Shown here one piece after another: positions 24,450 to 31,926 of a DNA stretch of 37,356 nt. The DNA comes from Acidobacteriaceae bacterium UBA1307. GTDB taxonomy: Bacteria; Acidobacteriota; Terriglobia; Terriglobales; Acidobacteriaceae. Location of the stretch: assembly GCA_002307235.1 (NCBI GenBank), contig DBTV01000003.1, forward strand, positions 1-37,356, given 5' to 3'. Numbering within the stretch: the stretch's first letter is position 1; the number at the start of each line of letters is the position of its first letter. Made by a program: the position numbers and the translations under genes. The notes under the pieces were generated by a model. It saw only the letters and a list, made by a program, of their open reading frames with translations, searched no databases and had not been told where the DNA came from.

Positions 24450-24656
24450 CTACTTGACGGCACCGGTTCCAACGGGCTCATGCCTGCGCGCACGCGCGGC
24501 CGACCGCACCTTCAACGCCTCCAGAAGGCTGACGTAGCGGCGCTCATGACAGAGGCGGCATCGCACGGGATAGTGCAACGTAAGCAAGCTCCCCAGGTCG
24601 TGGGGACGAAGACGCGATAAGCGGATGTTGCTTGAGCCACAACGCCTGCATTGCAT
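24450..24656 (-). CDS. Small zinc-ribbon protein
   Basis: A protein of 68 residues with two cysteine pairs, MQCRRCGSSN at the N-terminus and VRCRLCHERR near residue 35. This is the layout of a zinc ribbon. The remainder is basic, with an RSAARARRHEP tail. AGGAG lies ten bases before the ATG. The gene ends 9 bp from the 3' end of the EamA transporter gene. No function is recognised; it may bind nucleic acid or be a structural zinc protein. It is likely real because of the ribosome-binding site and cysteine spacing. Confidence 0.62.
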   Translation of the reverse strand: MQCRRCGSSNIRLSRLRPHDLGSLLTLHYPVRCRLCHERRYVSLLEALKVRSAARARRHEPVGTGAVK

Positions 24657-24828
24657 GGGGGGACGCTCCTGCTTGTCATCGTGATGGAACAGAAAACCAA
24701 CTGTCTCGTTTTAGGGCAGCGAGTTAGACATGAAGATAGCACACTCTTGCATCACCGCACGTGAATGCGACGAAGGCAGGCCTGCAATTGCTGGAAGGGC
24801 TTGAAAACACTACGCGAAAAGATTGCTT

Positions 24829-25302
24829 CTATTCGACCGGAAACAGGGAACCGGAGCCAACCGGCAGCGTCGACACCTTCGAGCGATGGCGTGGGCGTCC
24901 GACGGGCGTCGCCAGCAACTCGGCCAGCGCACGCAGTTCGGCGCGGGCATGACCGATGGTGGCCACCACCGTATCCGAGCGCTTTTCTGCTTTATCTTCC
25001 GTACGCGCCTGCGGTTGCGGCGCAATCCCCTGCTCAAGCGACTGCCGCGCACCGGCAATCGTATAGCCCTCGTCGTGCACTAGACGTTTGATCTCAAGCA
25101 CCAGTTCGACATCGCGACGGCGATAGAGCCTTTGCCCGGTGCCGCTCTTGTTCGGCTTCAGTTGCGGAAACTGCGTCTCCCAAAAGCGCAGCACGTAGGT
25201 TTCCACCCCACAAATCCGCGCGACATCGCCAATTTTGAAGTAGAGGCGGTCGGGAATCGTAGGGGTGTCAGCGGCGCGCTTGCGGGAGGTTTGCGTGGCC
25301 AT
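24829..25302 (-). CDS. MerR-family transcriptional regulator
   Basis: A protein of 157 residues. Residues 15-95 form a MerR DNA-binding domain: YFKIGDVARICGVETYVLRF, then WETQFPQLKP, GQRLYRRRDVELVLEIKRL and the helix HDEGYTIAGARQSLEQG. The C-terminal 60 residues form a charged region and one probable helix without effector-binding cysteines or a drug-binding domain. This is the short MerR type common in many phyla whose inducer is unknown. ATG 25302 is preferred since the family start lies just after it; the frame extends 21 codons further. A TATACT at about 25346-25351 (minus) may be its -10 box. Target genes are unknown. Confidence 0.85.
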   Translation of the reverse strand: MATQTSRKRAADTPTIPDRLYFKIGDVARICGVETYVLRFWETQFPQLKPNKSGTGQRLYRRRDVELVLEIKRLVHDEGYTIAGARQSLEQGIAPQPQARTEDKAEKRSDTVVATIGHARAELRALAELLATPVGRPRHRSKVSTLPVGSGSLFPVE

Positions 25303-25446
25303 AAAGTCGCGGCGGAAGCAAGGGTCGCACCCGCCTAGAGGGAAGTATAGGCCACAAGCCGCCAATTCCGGGAAGTAAAATCGACGGCGCGCGGATTCTT
25401 TTTCTGTATGGAACTCGTTTTACCTCTATGGTCTACCTGCCAATGT

Positions 25447-27426
25447 TTACTTCTTGAGTACCACCGCGCTCGCCTCATCGGTCAGAATCGCGGCCTCAAA
25501 GCGACGAAAATCGCCCGCCTTCTCGGCTGGAATCTCCACCGCGCGCACCACATACTCCCGCTCGTAGACCAGTTTGCCTTCGCTGGCCGCGACCGAGGTG
25601 CGATAGCTGGCAAAGCCCGCGTCGAGGCTCACCGGATCGGGGACCTCGTCCACTTTGTATCCTTCCGGCAGCGCAATCTCATAACGGTCATGCCAGCGGC
25701 CGGGCTGGCCGAGTTCGATCGGAAACTGTCGCGGCTTGCCCGCCATCACCTCCGGCACCAGATGCGCATCGCTGCCCAGCACGCGGGGTTTGAGCAGCAA
25801 CAGCGGCCCGGCCGGGCTCGCATAGCTGGAGAGCGAAAACTCCAGATTGAGCCCCAGCGGCTTGTCGAGCGCCTCCATCTGCTGGAACGCGTAGCTCTTC
25901 AAGCTCAGCCCGGCCATACTGTGGCCCAGGCTGGTTTCGAGACGGCGGCGAATCTCCTTCGGCTCATTCTCCTTGAGAAAACTGCGCTCGTTCCCCGCCA
26001 CGTCGCCGCGATAGGTCTCGTGCAGAGTGCCGCTCAAATCTCCATTCAGCGCGAGCGTAAAGCTGCCCGCGCGCTCCACGCCCGCCGTCTCCGGAGCCAG
26101 CACCGGCATCAACAACGCCTGACTGTCGGCGCCGTCAAAGAGATTGCCCCAGGCTCCCTGCAGGGCCGCGCGCGTCAGCCCCACCGGCGTCTCCTCGTCG
26201 GTCGGGTCAAAGATCAGCAGCGTCTTGCCGGATTTTGTCGTCACGCGCGCCGCCAGCCGCGCATCCTTGTCGCCCGCGGGCAGCGCAATGGCGGTGATCA
26301 TGTGATTGCCCGCCAGCGACGGAGCCTTCGGGTCGATGACGCCGCGCCGCGAGTCCACATGGAAGTAGTACGCATCGACGCCGACGGACTTCAGCATCGC
26401 GATCAGCAGCGTCGTTTTGTCCTTGCAATCGCCGTAGTGGTTGCGAAAGATCTGCCCGGCCGGATGCGCCTGCCAGCCGCCGATGCCACGAATCACCACG
26501 AAGTAGCGCACATTCTTCTGGATGTAATCGGTGATGCGGCTGAGCTTGGTGTAGAGGTCGGGTGCGCCGGCCACCAGTTCCTGCGCCTTGGCGGCAAGCT
26601 CCGGCGTCGGGTCGGTGCGATGCTCTTCGAGCTTCGCGCCCCACGCACCAATGGCCTGCCACTGCCGCTCCGCGCCCTGCACGGCAAGATCGCCCCAGAA
26701 GACGGACATCCGCGCCGCCAGCGCGCTCCAACTCGGCGTCGCGTGCTGGTTTTCAAGGTCCAGCCGCGGCATGTTCCAGATCTCCCAGCGCAGGTGATTC
26801 GGCCCCAGCTCGGCGGGCTTCACCGGCTCGTGGCCGCGCCAGGAGGTGGCAAAGTGCTCACCCGGCGGCAGCGCAAGTTCCAGCGCCGCCTGCACCACGG
26901 GAATCGAGCCCTGCATCTGCCAGTTTTCGAAGCTCATGTACGAACGCAGTTGCTGCTCGGTCTCGCAGGCCACCACCGCGCCCGGATCGTTGGCTTGCGG
27001 CTTGACCACGCGCGTCTGCTCGGTAAACTGCAGCGTCGCGTCGGCATAGTTGCCATGGTCGGTGAAGTCCTCGTCGAGAGCCTGAAACTGCCGGCCATCG
27101 GCGGCAATCGTCCACGCGTGAAAAAAGTTGAGCTTCTCGTCCACGTCGTAGGAAATGGAGCAGTGCGCATACTCGCGGCCCTGCGGCTTCAAGATGCGCA
27201 CCACCGTGCGCTCGCGTTCCACGGCGCGATGCTCGGCGTCGACGGTAATCACGTACTCGTCCAGCAGCACCACCGCCGGCGCATCGCCCACATCGGCCGG
27301 CGTCGGCGTCTTGGCCGCATCCACCGCCCACGCGGGCGCGGGCATCTTTTTCTCTTTTGCCGAGGCCGCTCCCACGCCGAGCAGCCCCATGCACAGCACC
27401 CACACTGCAGCAGAAAAAATCCGCAT
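25447..27426 (-). CDS. Secreted DUF3857 and transglutaminase-like protein, catalytic triad intact
   Basis: A protein of 659 residues. A signal peptide (about 1-23, ending GAASA) directs it to the periplasm or outside. DUF3857 covers about residues 50-215. A transglutaminase-like domain (about 280-415) has the expected Cys in YGDCKDK (Cys334), His in GNHMIT (His375) and Asp in IFDPTDE (Asp407), so peptidase or amide-transfer chemistry is possible. The C-terminal 240 residues are beta-rich. The start overlaps the stop of the upstream paralogue as TGATG, indicating coupled translation. The pair's biological role is unknown. Bacterial members of this family are often found in pairs; partnership in one envelope process is inferred. 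Confidence 0.88.
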   Translation of the reverse strand: MRIFSAAVWVLCMGLLGVGAASAKEKKMPAPAWAVDAAKTPTPADVGDAPAVVLLDEYVITVDAEHRAVERERTVVRILKPQGREYAHCSISYDVDEKLNFFHAWTIAADGRQFQALDEDFTDHGNYADATLQFTEQTRVVKPQANDPGAVVACETEQQLRSYMSFENWQMQGSIPVVQAALELALPPGEHFATSWRGHEPVKPAELGPNHLRWEIWNMPRLDLENQHATPSWSALAARMSVFWGDLAVQGAERQWQAIGAWGAKLEEHRTDPTPELAAKAQELVAGAPDLYTKLSRITDYIQKNVRYFVVIRGIGGWQAHPAGQIFRNHYGDCKDKTTLLIAMLKSVGVDAYYFHVDSRRGVIDPKAPSLAGNHMITAIALPAGDKDARLAARVTTKSGKTLLIFDPTDEETPVGLTRAALQGAWGNLFDGADSQALLMPVLAPETAGVERAGSFTLALNGDLSGTLHETYRGDVAGNERSFLKENEPKEIRRRLETSLGHSMAGLSLKSYAFQQMEALDKPLGLNLEFSLSSYASPAGPLLLLKPRVLGSDAHLVPEVMAGKPRQFPIELGQPGRWHDRYEIALPEGYKVDEVPDPVSLDAGFASYRTSVAASEGKLVYEREYVVRAVEIPAEKAGDFRRFEAAILTDEASAVVLKK

Positions 27427-29432
27427 CAGTTACCCTTCGCCGCAGCCGGAGCCGCCGTTAAAACAATCTGCTGCTGATCGGCCGAGGCCACCTTCAGATA
27501 AAAGCCCCGCAGATCCTTGTACTCCTCCGGCTTGGCCTGATCGAAGGCTCGCGCCAGACGCCGCGCAATGGTAAACCTGCCCGGCGCGCTCTGGCTCTTC
27601 ACGAGGTACATGGCATGGCCCGGCCACTGCAGGGTCGCGTCGGCCGGTGCGCCCTCGACAACGTAACCCTCGGGAAGCACATAGGTGATCTGGTCAACGA
27701 CCTGCTCGCCATATTCCATATCGACCGCCGTCGCGCGCTTTTCCTGCTCGGCAAAAACCTGACCACCGCGCGTCGAGAAAAACAGCGCAGGCAGCAGCAG
27801 GCGCTTGGCCGTCGCCATGCCCTCCTCGCCGCTCACCTTCACCGCGGCGATCAGATTCACCTCTGGATCATCGAGGCCGAGAAAGTGATCCACATGAACC
27901 TCGATACCCTTGGGAACCTCCGATTCAATGGCTTGATCAAACTGCTTCTTCACCTCGTCCGGATCGTTCCTGAGCGCGATCTGCCGCCAGTGGATCGCCT
28001 CCTGGCCGCGCATCGTCCACTGCAACTGCCCCGTCAGGCCGCCGTGCGCATCGAGCGTGATGAAGCCCGAGCGCGTCGTCGTGTTGTCCTTGTAGCTTTG
28101 CGGCAGCGTATTGCCCAGTGCAGGCCCTGCGGTCGACTGCACCAGGCCGCGCGCATTCGAGTGCTTCCAGTTCAGGCTCTCAAAGGGGCACGCCTTTTCG
28201 CCGGGATCGAGCATGTACACCTTGTCGCCAACCTCCAGCCGCACCAGCAGATCGTCGAACTGGCTCATGTTCATGTAACTCGGATCGAAGACGCCCCGGT
28301 TACGATTGACCACCTGCAGCGCGTAGGCCTTCAGCCCCGCCGCGCGCAGCATCGCCAAGTAGAGCATCGCGATCTCGTCGCTTGAGCCGCTCTTCTGCTT
28401 CCACACATCGATGGCGTGCCGGGCCTCTTTGAGCTTCAGATTCTTCAGCTCCGCCTCGCTCTTCTTGCGCGAGTAGTCGGTGTTGTCGAGCGCCTGAACC
28501 GCCGTGTAGAGCTTCTTCGCCTTGTCCAGTTCGCTGTCAGAGGGAGCCACCAGCCCGGCCACCACCGCATGCAGATCATTGCTCTGCTCAGCAAAGTGGT
28601 CCACCTGCTTCGACCAGTCCTTGCCTGCATCGGCCCAGAACTGACCGGCACTCATCGCCGGCATGTAATAGAAGAAGACCTTGTAGAGCAGGCTCTGGAT
28701 CGGCGGCATCCACGATTCCTCGGGTATGGCCGGAATATCGTTGACGTCGAGCACGTAGCGGCCCACCGCTTCGGTCTTCAGGTTCACCCCCTCCGGCAGA
28801 TGCATCCACCAGATCAGGCTGTTGACCGAGCGGCCCTTTGCATCAACCAGAAAGCGGCTGCTGGCCATGTGCGTCGCCCCCGGCTTGAAGTTCTCAAAGG
28901 GCGTAAAAACATAGTGCGCCTTGTGGACGAAGTAGGGCCGCTGAATCTCCCACATCGGCGACGAAAAATGATTGTCGTCGTAGCGCAGAATGTAGCGGTA
29001 CTCAAGAATGCTGCCCACCTCAACCTTGGGCAGATTGAAGACCTTGCGCGAAATCTGATGATCGCCATTCTTCGCGCTCACCAGATCTTCGGGCTTGCCT
29101 TCGAGCGGAATCACCGTGCCATCGGCATGAATCGTCCGCGCCTTGATGTCGGTGATCTTCGAATCGCCATACATGTACGGCAGGTTCACCGTCGCCAGTT
29201 CCTTGCCCTTTTCGCTCAGCACCTTGATGCGCGCGTAAAAGCTCTGGTAGTGCAACGGATCATCATCGATCTCTTCCATGTTCAGATAGACGGCCGCGGC
29301 ACCCGGCGCCTTCGGATCGCTGGTCATCTTCAGCTCGTCCCCGGTGGGCTGCTGAAACTGCGCATGAGCATAGGAAGAAGCAAGCAACAGCGCGAAGAAG
29401 CCCGCGCCGGAAAGAAGAAATTTGGCCCTCAT
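27426..29432 (-). CDS. Secreted DUF3857/transglutaminase-like paralogue with substituted catalytic residues
   Basis: A protein of 668 residues with a signal peptide (about 1-24, ending YAHA). DUF3857 spans about residues 45-235, with the DGTVIPL turn typical of the domain. The transglutaminase-like region (about 300-420) aligns with the downstream paralogue around LAMLRAAGLKAYALQV and RGVFDP. The nucleophile position reads SGSSDE (Ser351 instead of Cys) and the His position reads FDDLLVR (Asp394). Only the Asp in LDPGE (Asp409) is kept, so the fold is probably retained without activity. The start ATG 29432 has AAGGA upstream; the frame extends 26 codons further without homology. It is the first gene of a coupled pair. 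Confidence 0.86.
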   Translation of the reverse strand: MRAKFLLSGAGFFALLLASSYAHAQFQQPTGDELKMTSDPKAPGAAAVYLNMEEIDDDPLHYQSFYARIKVLSEKGKELATVNLPYMYGDSKITDIKARTIHADGTVIPLEGKPEDLVSAKNGDHQISRKVFNLPKVEVGSILEYRYILRYDDNHFSSPMWEIQRPYFVHKAHYVFTPFENFKPGATHMASSRFLVDAKGRSVNSLIWWMHLPEGVNLKTEAVGRYVLDVNDIPAIPEESWMPPIQSLLYKVFFYYMPAMSAGQFWADAGKDWSKQVDHFAEQSNDLHAVVAGLVAPSDSELDKAKKLYTAVQALDNTDYSRKKSEAELKNLKLKEARHAIDVWKQKSGSSDEIAMLYLAMLRAAGLKAYALQVVNRNRGVFDPSYMNMSQFDDLLVRLEVGDKVYMLDPGEKACPFESLNWKHSNARGLVQSTAGPALGNTLPQSYKDNTTTRSGFITLDAHGGLTGQLQWTMRGQEAIHWRQIALRNDPDEVKKQFDQAIESEVPKGIEVHVDHFLGLDDPEVNLIAAVKVSGEEGMATAKRLLLPALFFSTRGGQVFAEQEKRATAVDMEYGEQVVDQITYVLPEGYVVEGAPADATLQWPGHAMYLVKSQSAPGRFTIARRLARAFDQAKPEEYKDLRGFYLKVASADQQQIVLTAAPAAAKGN

Positions 29433-29517
29433 CGAAAACGATCCTTGGCTGGAATATTTTAAAAGTGAGATCAGTCTACGCCAGCCCGGCACATCGCCAA
29501 AAAAAATCAATAAAAAT

Positions 29518-30087
29518 CTAGCGCGCCCCGGCCGCCGCCAGCATCCGCGCCACGCGCGCCACCGGCAGCCCCATCACGTTGTAATAGCAGCCCTCGACGC
29601 GTGGAATCCAGCGCGCCGCACGGCCCTGAATCCCGTAGGCTCCGGCCTTGTCCATCGGCTCGCCGGTGGCTACGTAGTCGGCGATCTCTTCCTCGCTCAT
29701 CGGCAAAAATTCAACGGTCGTCATCTCGGCCGTGGCTTCGATCGAGCGCGCCGTCACCACCGCCACGCCGGTCGCCACGCGGTGCATGCGCCCGGCCAGC
29801 AGCCGCAACATGCGTTTGGCGTCTTCGACATCGACGGGCTTGCCCAGAATCGCGCCGTCGACGATCACCGTCGTATCGGCGCCGAGCACCACCACGCCCG
29901 CGTTGTCCGCGCCGAGCGCGGCCAGGACCGCCTGCGCCTTTTCGCGCGCCAGCCGCGTCACATAGCCCACCGGGTCCTCGCCCGGAGCAACGCTTTCGTC
30001 AATCTCCGCGGGACGCACTTCAAAGGAAAAACCGGCCAGGGCAAGCAGTTCACGACGACGGGGTGAGGCAGAAGCGAGTACAAGCAT
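29518..30087 (-). CDS. maf: Maf family nucleoside triphosphate pyrophosphatase
   Basis: A protein of 189 residues. The N-terminal LASASPRRRELLALAGFSFE is the Maf signature that binds nucleotide phosphates. The middle has LGADTTVIVDGAILGKPVD with the metal-binding residues. YVATGEPMDKAGAYGIQGRA and YYNVMGLPV complete the family pattern. Maf proteins hydrolyse dTTP, UTP or modified nucleotides and have been linked to septum formation. The GAYGIQG form fits the dTTP/UTP subgroup. ATG 30087 is chosen because the conserved motif begins at once; the frame is open 41 codons further. CATAAT lies six bases upstream, overlapping a GGAG that could be a weak ribosome-binding site. It is divergent from the membrane protein gene. 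Confidence 0.93.
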   Translation of the reverse strand: MLVLASASPRRRELLALAGFSFEVRPAEIDESVAPGEDPVGYVTRLAREKAQAVLAALGADNAGVVVLGADTTVIVDGAILGKPVDVEDAKRMLRLLAGRMHRVATGVAVVTARSIEATAEMTTVEFLPMSEEEIADYVATGEPMDKAGAYGIQGRAARWIPRVEGCYYNVMGLPVARVARMLAAAGAR

Positions 30088-30093
30088 AGCTCC

Positions 30094-30099
30094 ATTATG
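30094..30099 (-). promoter_or_regulatory. Putative -10 box of maf
   Basis: The minus strand reads CATAAT, six bases (GGAGCT), then ATG 30087. It could give a leaderless mRNA, although the GGAG could be part of a short leader. Confidence 0.35.
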
Positions 30100-30105
30100 G
30101 GCGAT

Positions 30106-30111
30106 TACACT
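30106..30111 (+). promoter_or_regulatory. Putative -10 box of the membrane protein gene
   Basis: TACACT lies 49 bp before ATG 30161, which has its own AGGA ribosome-binding site. It is divergent from the maf promoter in the same gap. Confidence 0.3.
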
Positions 30112-30160
30112 GAATGTGTACGCCGCGAGGTCTGTTCGCCGCGGCAAGGATAGGATTCCG

Positions 30161-31069
30161 ATGCATCTGAATTTTGCCTTCACCACCGTCCAGACGCTCT
30201 GGGCGCTCACCTTTGCCGCACTTCTGGTGCTGCTCGTCGTGCTGCTTGGCCGCGACCGTGCGCGCCGCTACCCGGTCTTCAGCTTTTCGATTGCCCTGAT
30301 CGCGCTGCGCCTGCTCGCCAGCCGCATGCTCTTCGGCCGCATGGACCCGATTCTGTCAGGCATCATCTTTCTGGTTCTGGCCCTCATCGCCAGCCTGACC
30401 ATGCTTGCCGTCGTCGTCGAACTGGCGCGGAAGGCCTTTGCCGGAGCCACGCCGCGCGCCTGGGCCATCGGCACCGCCCTCTTGCTGCTCGTTGGCGGCT
30501 CGGGCACCGTGCTCTGGGGCCCGTGGCCAGCCTGGAGCGCCATCAACGGCCCTTCGACCAGCGCCCTGCTGCTGCACCTGGCGCAGATCGCCGCCCAGCG
30601 CTGCTATCTGCTCGCCGACCTGCTCGCGGTCGAGCTCTGTCTGGTGGTCGTCTACGCCGGTCGCCGCTTCCATGCCGGCTGGCACAGCCACACGCAGAAG
30701 CTCGTCATCGGCCTGTCGGTCGCAGCCTTCGCCGAGTCGGCCGTGCGCGGCATCTGGCAGTACATTGCCACCCACGCCGTGCCCCACTCGCAGGCGGAAT
30801 ATGAGCATGTGCTCGGCCTGCAAGACAAGCTCTACAACGCCAACAGCATTCTCTACATCGTGGTGCTTCTCTGGTGGATCGTCTGGCTCTGGCGCGATGA
30901 AGCCGATGCCAGGCTCACCCTCGTCCATGGGCAGAACAAGCCCGCCGCAACGGCAACGCCGGAATTGCTTGCTCCTGCCGCCCCCGTCGCCGAAACGACG
31001 GCAAGAGAAGCCACTGCCGAAACCAGCAGCCCCGCTCCGGCTACCGACGAGACTCCCAAGAGCAAGTAA
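30161..31069 (+). CDS. Multi-pass membrane protein of unknown function
   Basis: A protein of 302 residues. About seven hydrophobic segments are visible: near residues 8-28, 38-52, 65-88, 102-122, 135-165, 175-200 and 230-245. The C-terminal 55 residues are hydrophilic, rich in Ala, Pro, Thr and Glu, and probably disordered. No enzymatic motif is recognised, though seven helices with a cytosolic tail recall sensory or stator-like membrane proteins. ATG 30161 has AGGA about nine bases upstream; a GTG at 30116 is a less likely start. A strong terminator follows, so it is a single-gene unit. Confidence 0.72.
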   Translation: MHLNFAFTTVQTLWALTFAALLVLLVVLLGRDRARRYPVFSFSIALIALRLLASRMLFGRMDPILSGIIFLVLALIASLTMLAVVVELARKAFAGATPRAWAIGTALLLLVGGSGTVLWGPWPAWSAINGPSTSALLLHLAQIAAQRCYLLADLLAVELCLVVVYAGRRFHAGWHSHTQKLVIGLSVAAFAESAVRGIWQYIATHAVPHSQAEYEHVLGLQDKLYNANSILYIVVLLWWIVWLWRDEADARLTLVHGQNKPAATATPELLAPAAPVAETTAREATAETSSPAPATDETPKSK

Positions 31070-31085
31070 CCTCGGCTGCACGCCG

Positions 31086-31124
31086 CACGGAAAAGGCCCG
31101 CCACTGTGGCGGGCCTTTTCCGTG
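31086..31124 (+). terminator. Intrinsic terminator after the membrane protein gene
   Basis: An 18-bp perfect inverted repeat (31086-31103 and 31107-31124) with a 3-base loop. The core GGCCCGCCA/TGGCGGGCC is followed by TTTT at 31116-31119. Confidence 0.88.
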
Positions 31125-31141
31125 TGCTGATGACAAAACAG

Positions 31142-31309
31142 TGTTTTGAAAGGGCACGACTTCAGTCGTGCCATAGAGAACAGAAAAAAAGAGCGGGCTT
31201 CAGCCCCGGAGGGAAGATTTTCGGGCAAGCCTGAAACAGCCTCCGCGCCTGAAGGCGCAATCCATTTGCAACTCTTTTGGTCCGGCTGAAGCCGGCCCCT
31301 TTCAAAACA
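31142..31309. repeat. Palindrome-cluster element with terminal inverted repeats
   Basis: The element is bounded by TGTTTTGAAAGGG (31142-31154) and its exact inverse CCCTTTCAAAACA (31297-31309). Inside are four short hairpins sharing a CTGAA/TTCAG core: GGCACGACTTCAGTCGTGCC (31153-31172), GGGCTTCAGCCC (31195-31206), GCGCCTGAAGGCGC (31245-31258) and CCGGCTGAAGCCGG (31282-31295). No coding frame is present. It resembles a REP-type or MITE-like mobile palindrome unit. Confidence 0.8.
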
Positions 31310-31349
31310 ATGTGCAGATCAGCTTTGTCGGCAAACTGTCTCCTGCCTC

Positions 31350-31829
31350 TCAGATGTGGCAGGCGTTCTGGCCGTGCTTTTCAAGGTAGCGCTGGTGATA
31401 CTCCTCGGCGCGCCAAAAGCTCTGCGCCGGTTCAACCTTGGTGACGATCCGCTTGGGCGCGTAGTGGCCCTCGGCCGTCAACTGCTCGATCTTGGCCCGC
31501 GCCGCCGCCGCCTGTTTCGCCGAATGGGTAAAGACCACCGAGCGGTACTGCGTGCCCCAGTCCGGTCCCTGCCGGTTCAAGGTCGTCGGGTCGTGCAAAG
31601 AGAAAAAGGCGTCCAGCAGCGTCTCATAGCTGATCTCGGCCGGGTCGAACTCCAGCTCAACCACCTCGGCGTGGCCAGTCTTGTCCGTACACACGTCCTT
31701 GTAGCTGGGCCGCTCGAGTGAGCCGCCCTCATAGCCCGCCGCCGTGCTCTTGACGCCGGCAATGGCGGCCAACGCGGCCTCCACGCCCCAGAAACAGCCT
31801 GCTCCGAAGGTTGCTTTTTCCAAACTCAT
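31350..31829 (-). CDS. msrA: Peptide methionine sulfoxide reductase MsrA
   Basis: A protein of 159 residues. The catalytic motif FGAGCFWGVEAAL (Cys12) is at the N-terminus. SLERPSYKDVCTDKTGHAEV and LDAFFSLHDPTTLNRQGPDW follow, then GTQYRSVVF and EEYHQRYL, all in the standard MsrA order. A further Cys near the end (NACHI) may act in recycling. It reduces methionine-S-sulfoxide in proteins using thioredoxin, repairing oxidative damage. The length is typical of a single-domain MsrA with no MsrB fusion. The gene lies between the palindrome element and the rluB terminator, so it is probably transcribed alone. Confidence 0.96.
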   Translation of the reverse strand: MSLEKATFGAGCFWGVEAALAAIAGVKSTAAGYEGGSLERPSYKDVCTDKTGHAEVVELEFDPAEISYETLLDAFFSLHDPTTLNRQGPDWGTQYRSVVFTHSAKQAAAARAKIEQLTAEGHYAPKRIVTKVEPAQSFWRAEEYHQRYLEKHGQNACHI

Positions 31830-31852
31830 GCCCTTTTAGATCCCTTTCGCGC

Positions 31853-31904
31853 AAAAAAGATGCAATCCTCCACCTTCCCATCGGAATGTGAAGGATTGCG
31901 CATC
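31853..31904 (-). terminator. Intrinsic terminator after rluB
   Basis: On the minus strand, GATG(CG)CAATCCTTCAC and GTGGAGGATTGCATC arms (31859-31904) pair around GATG and are followed by six T. Confidence 0.78.
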
Positions 31905-31926
31905 GTTCTCCATCTGTCAACAGAAC

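Noticed and set aside
25408..27477. A 689-codon plus-strand frame opposite the DUF3857 gene.
   Set aside because: Antisense shadow: composition rich in His, Arg, Gln and Leu, no domain, and it covers a gene with signal peptide and catalytic motifs.
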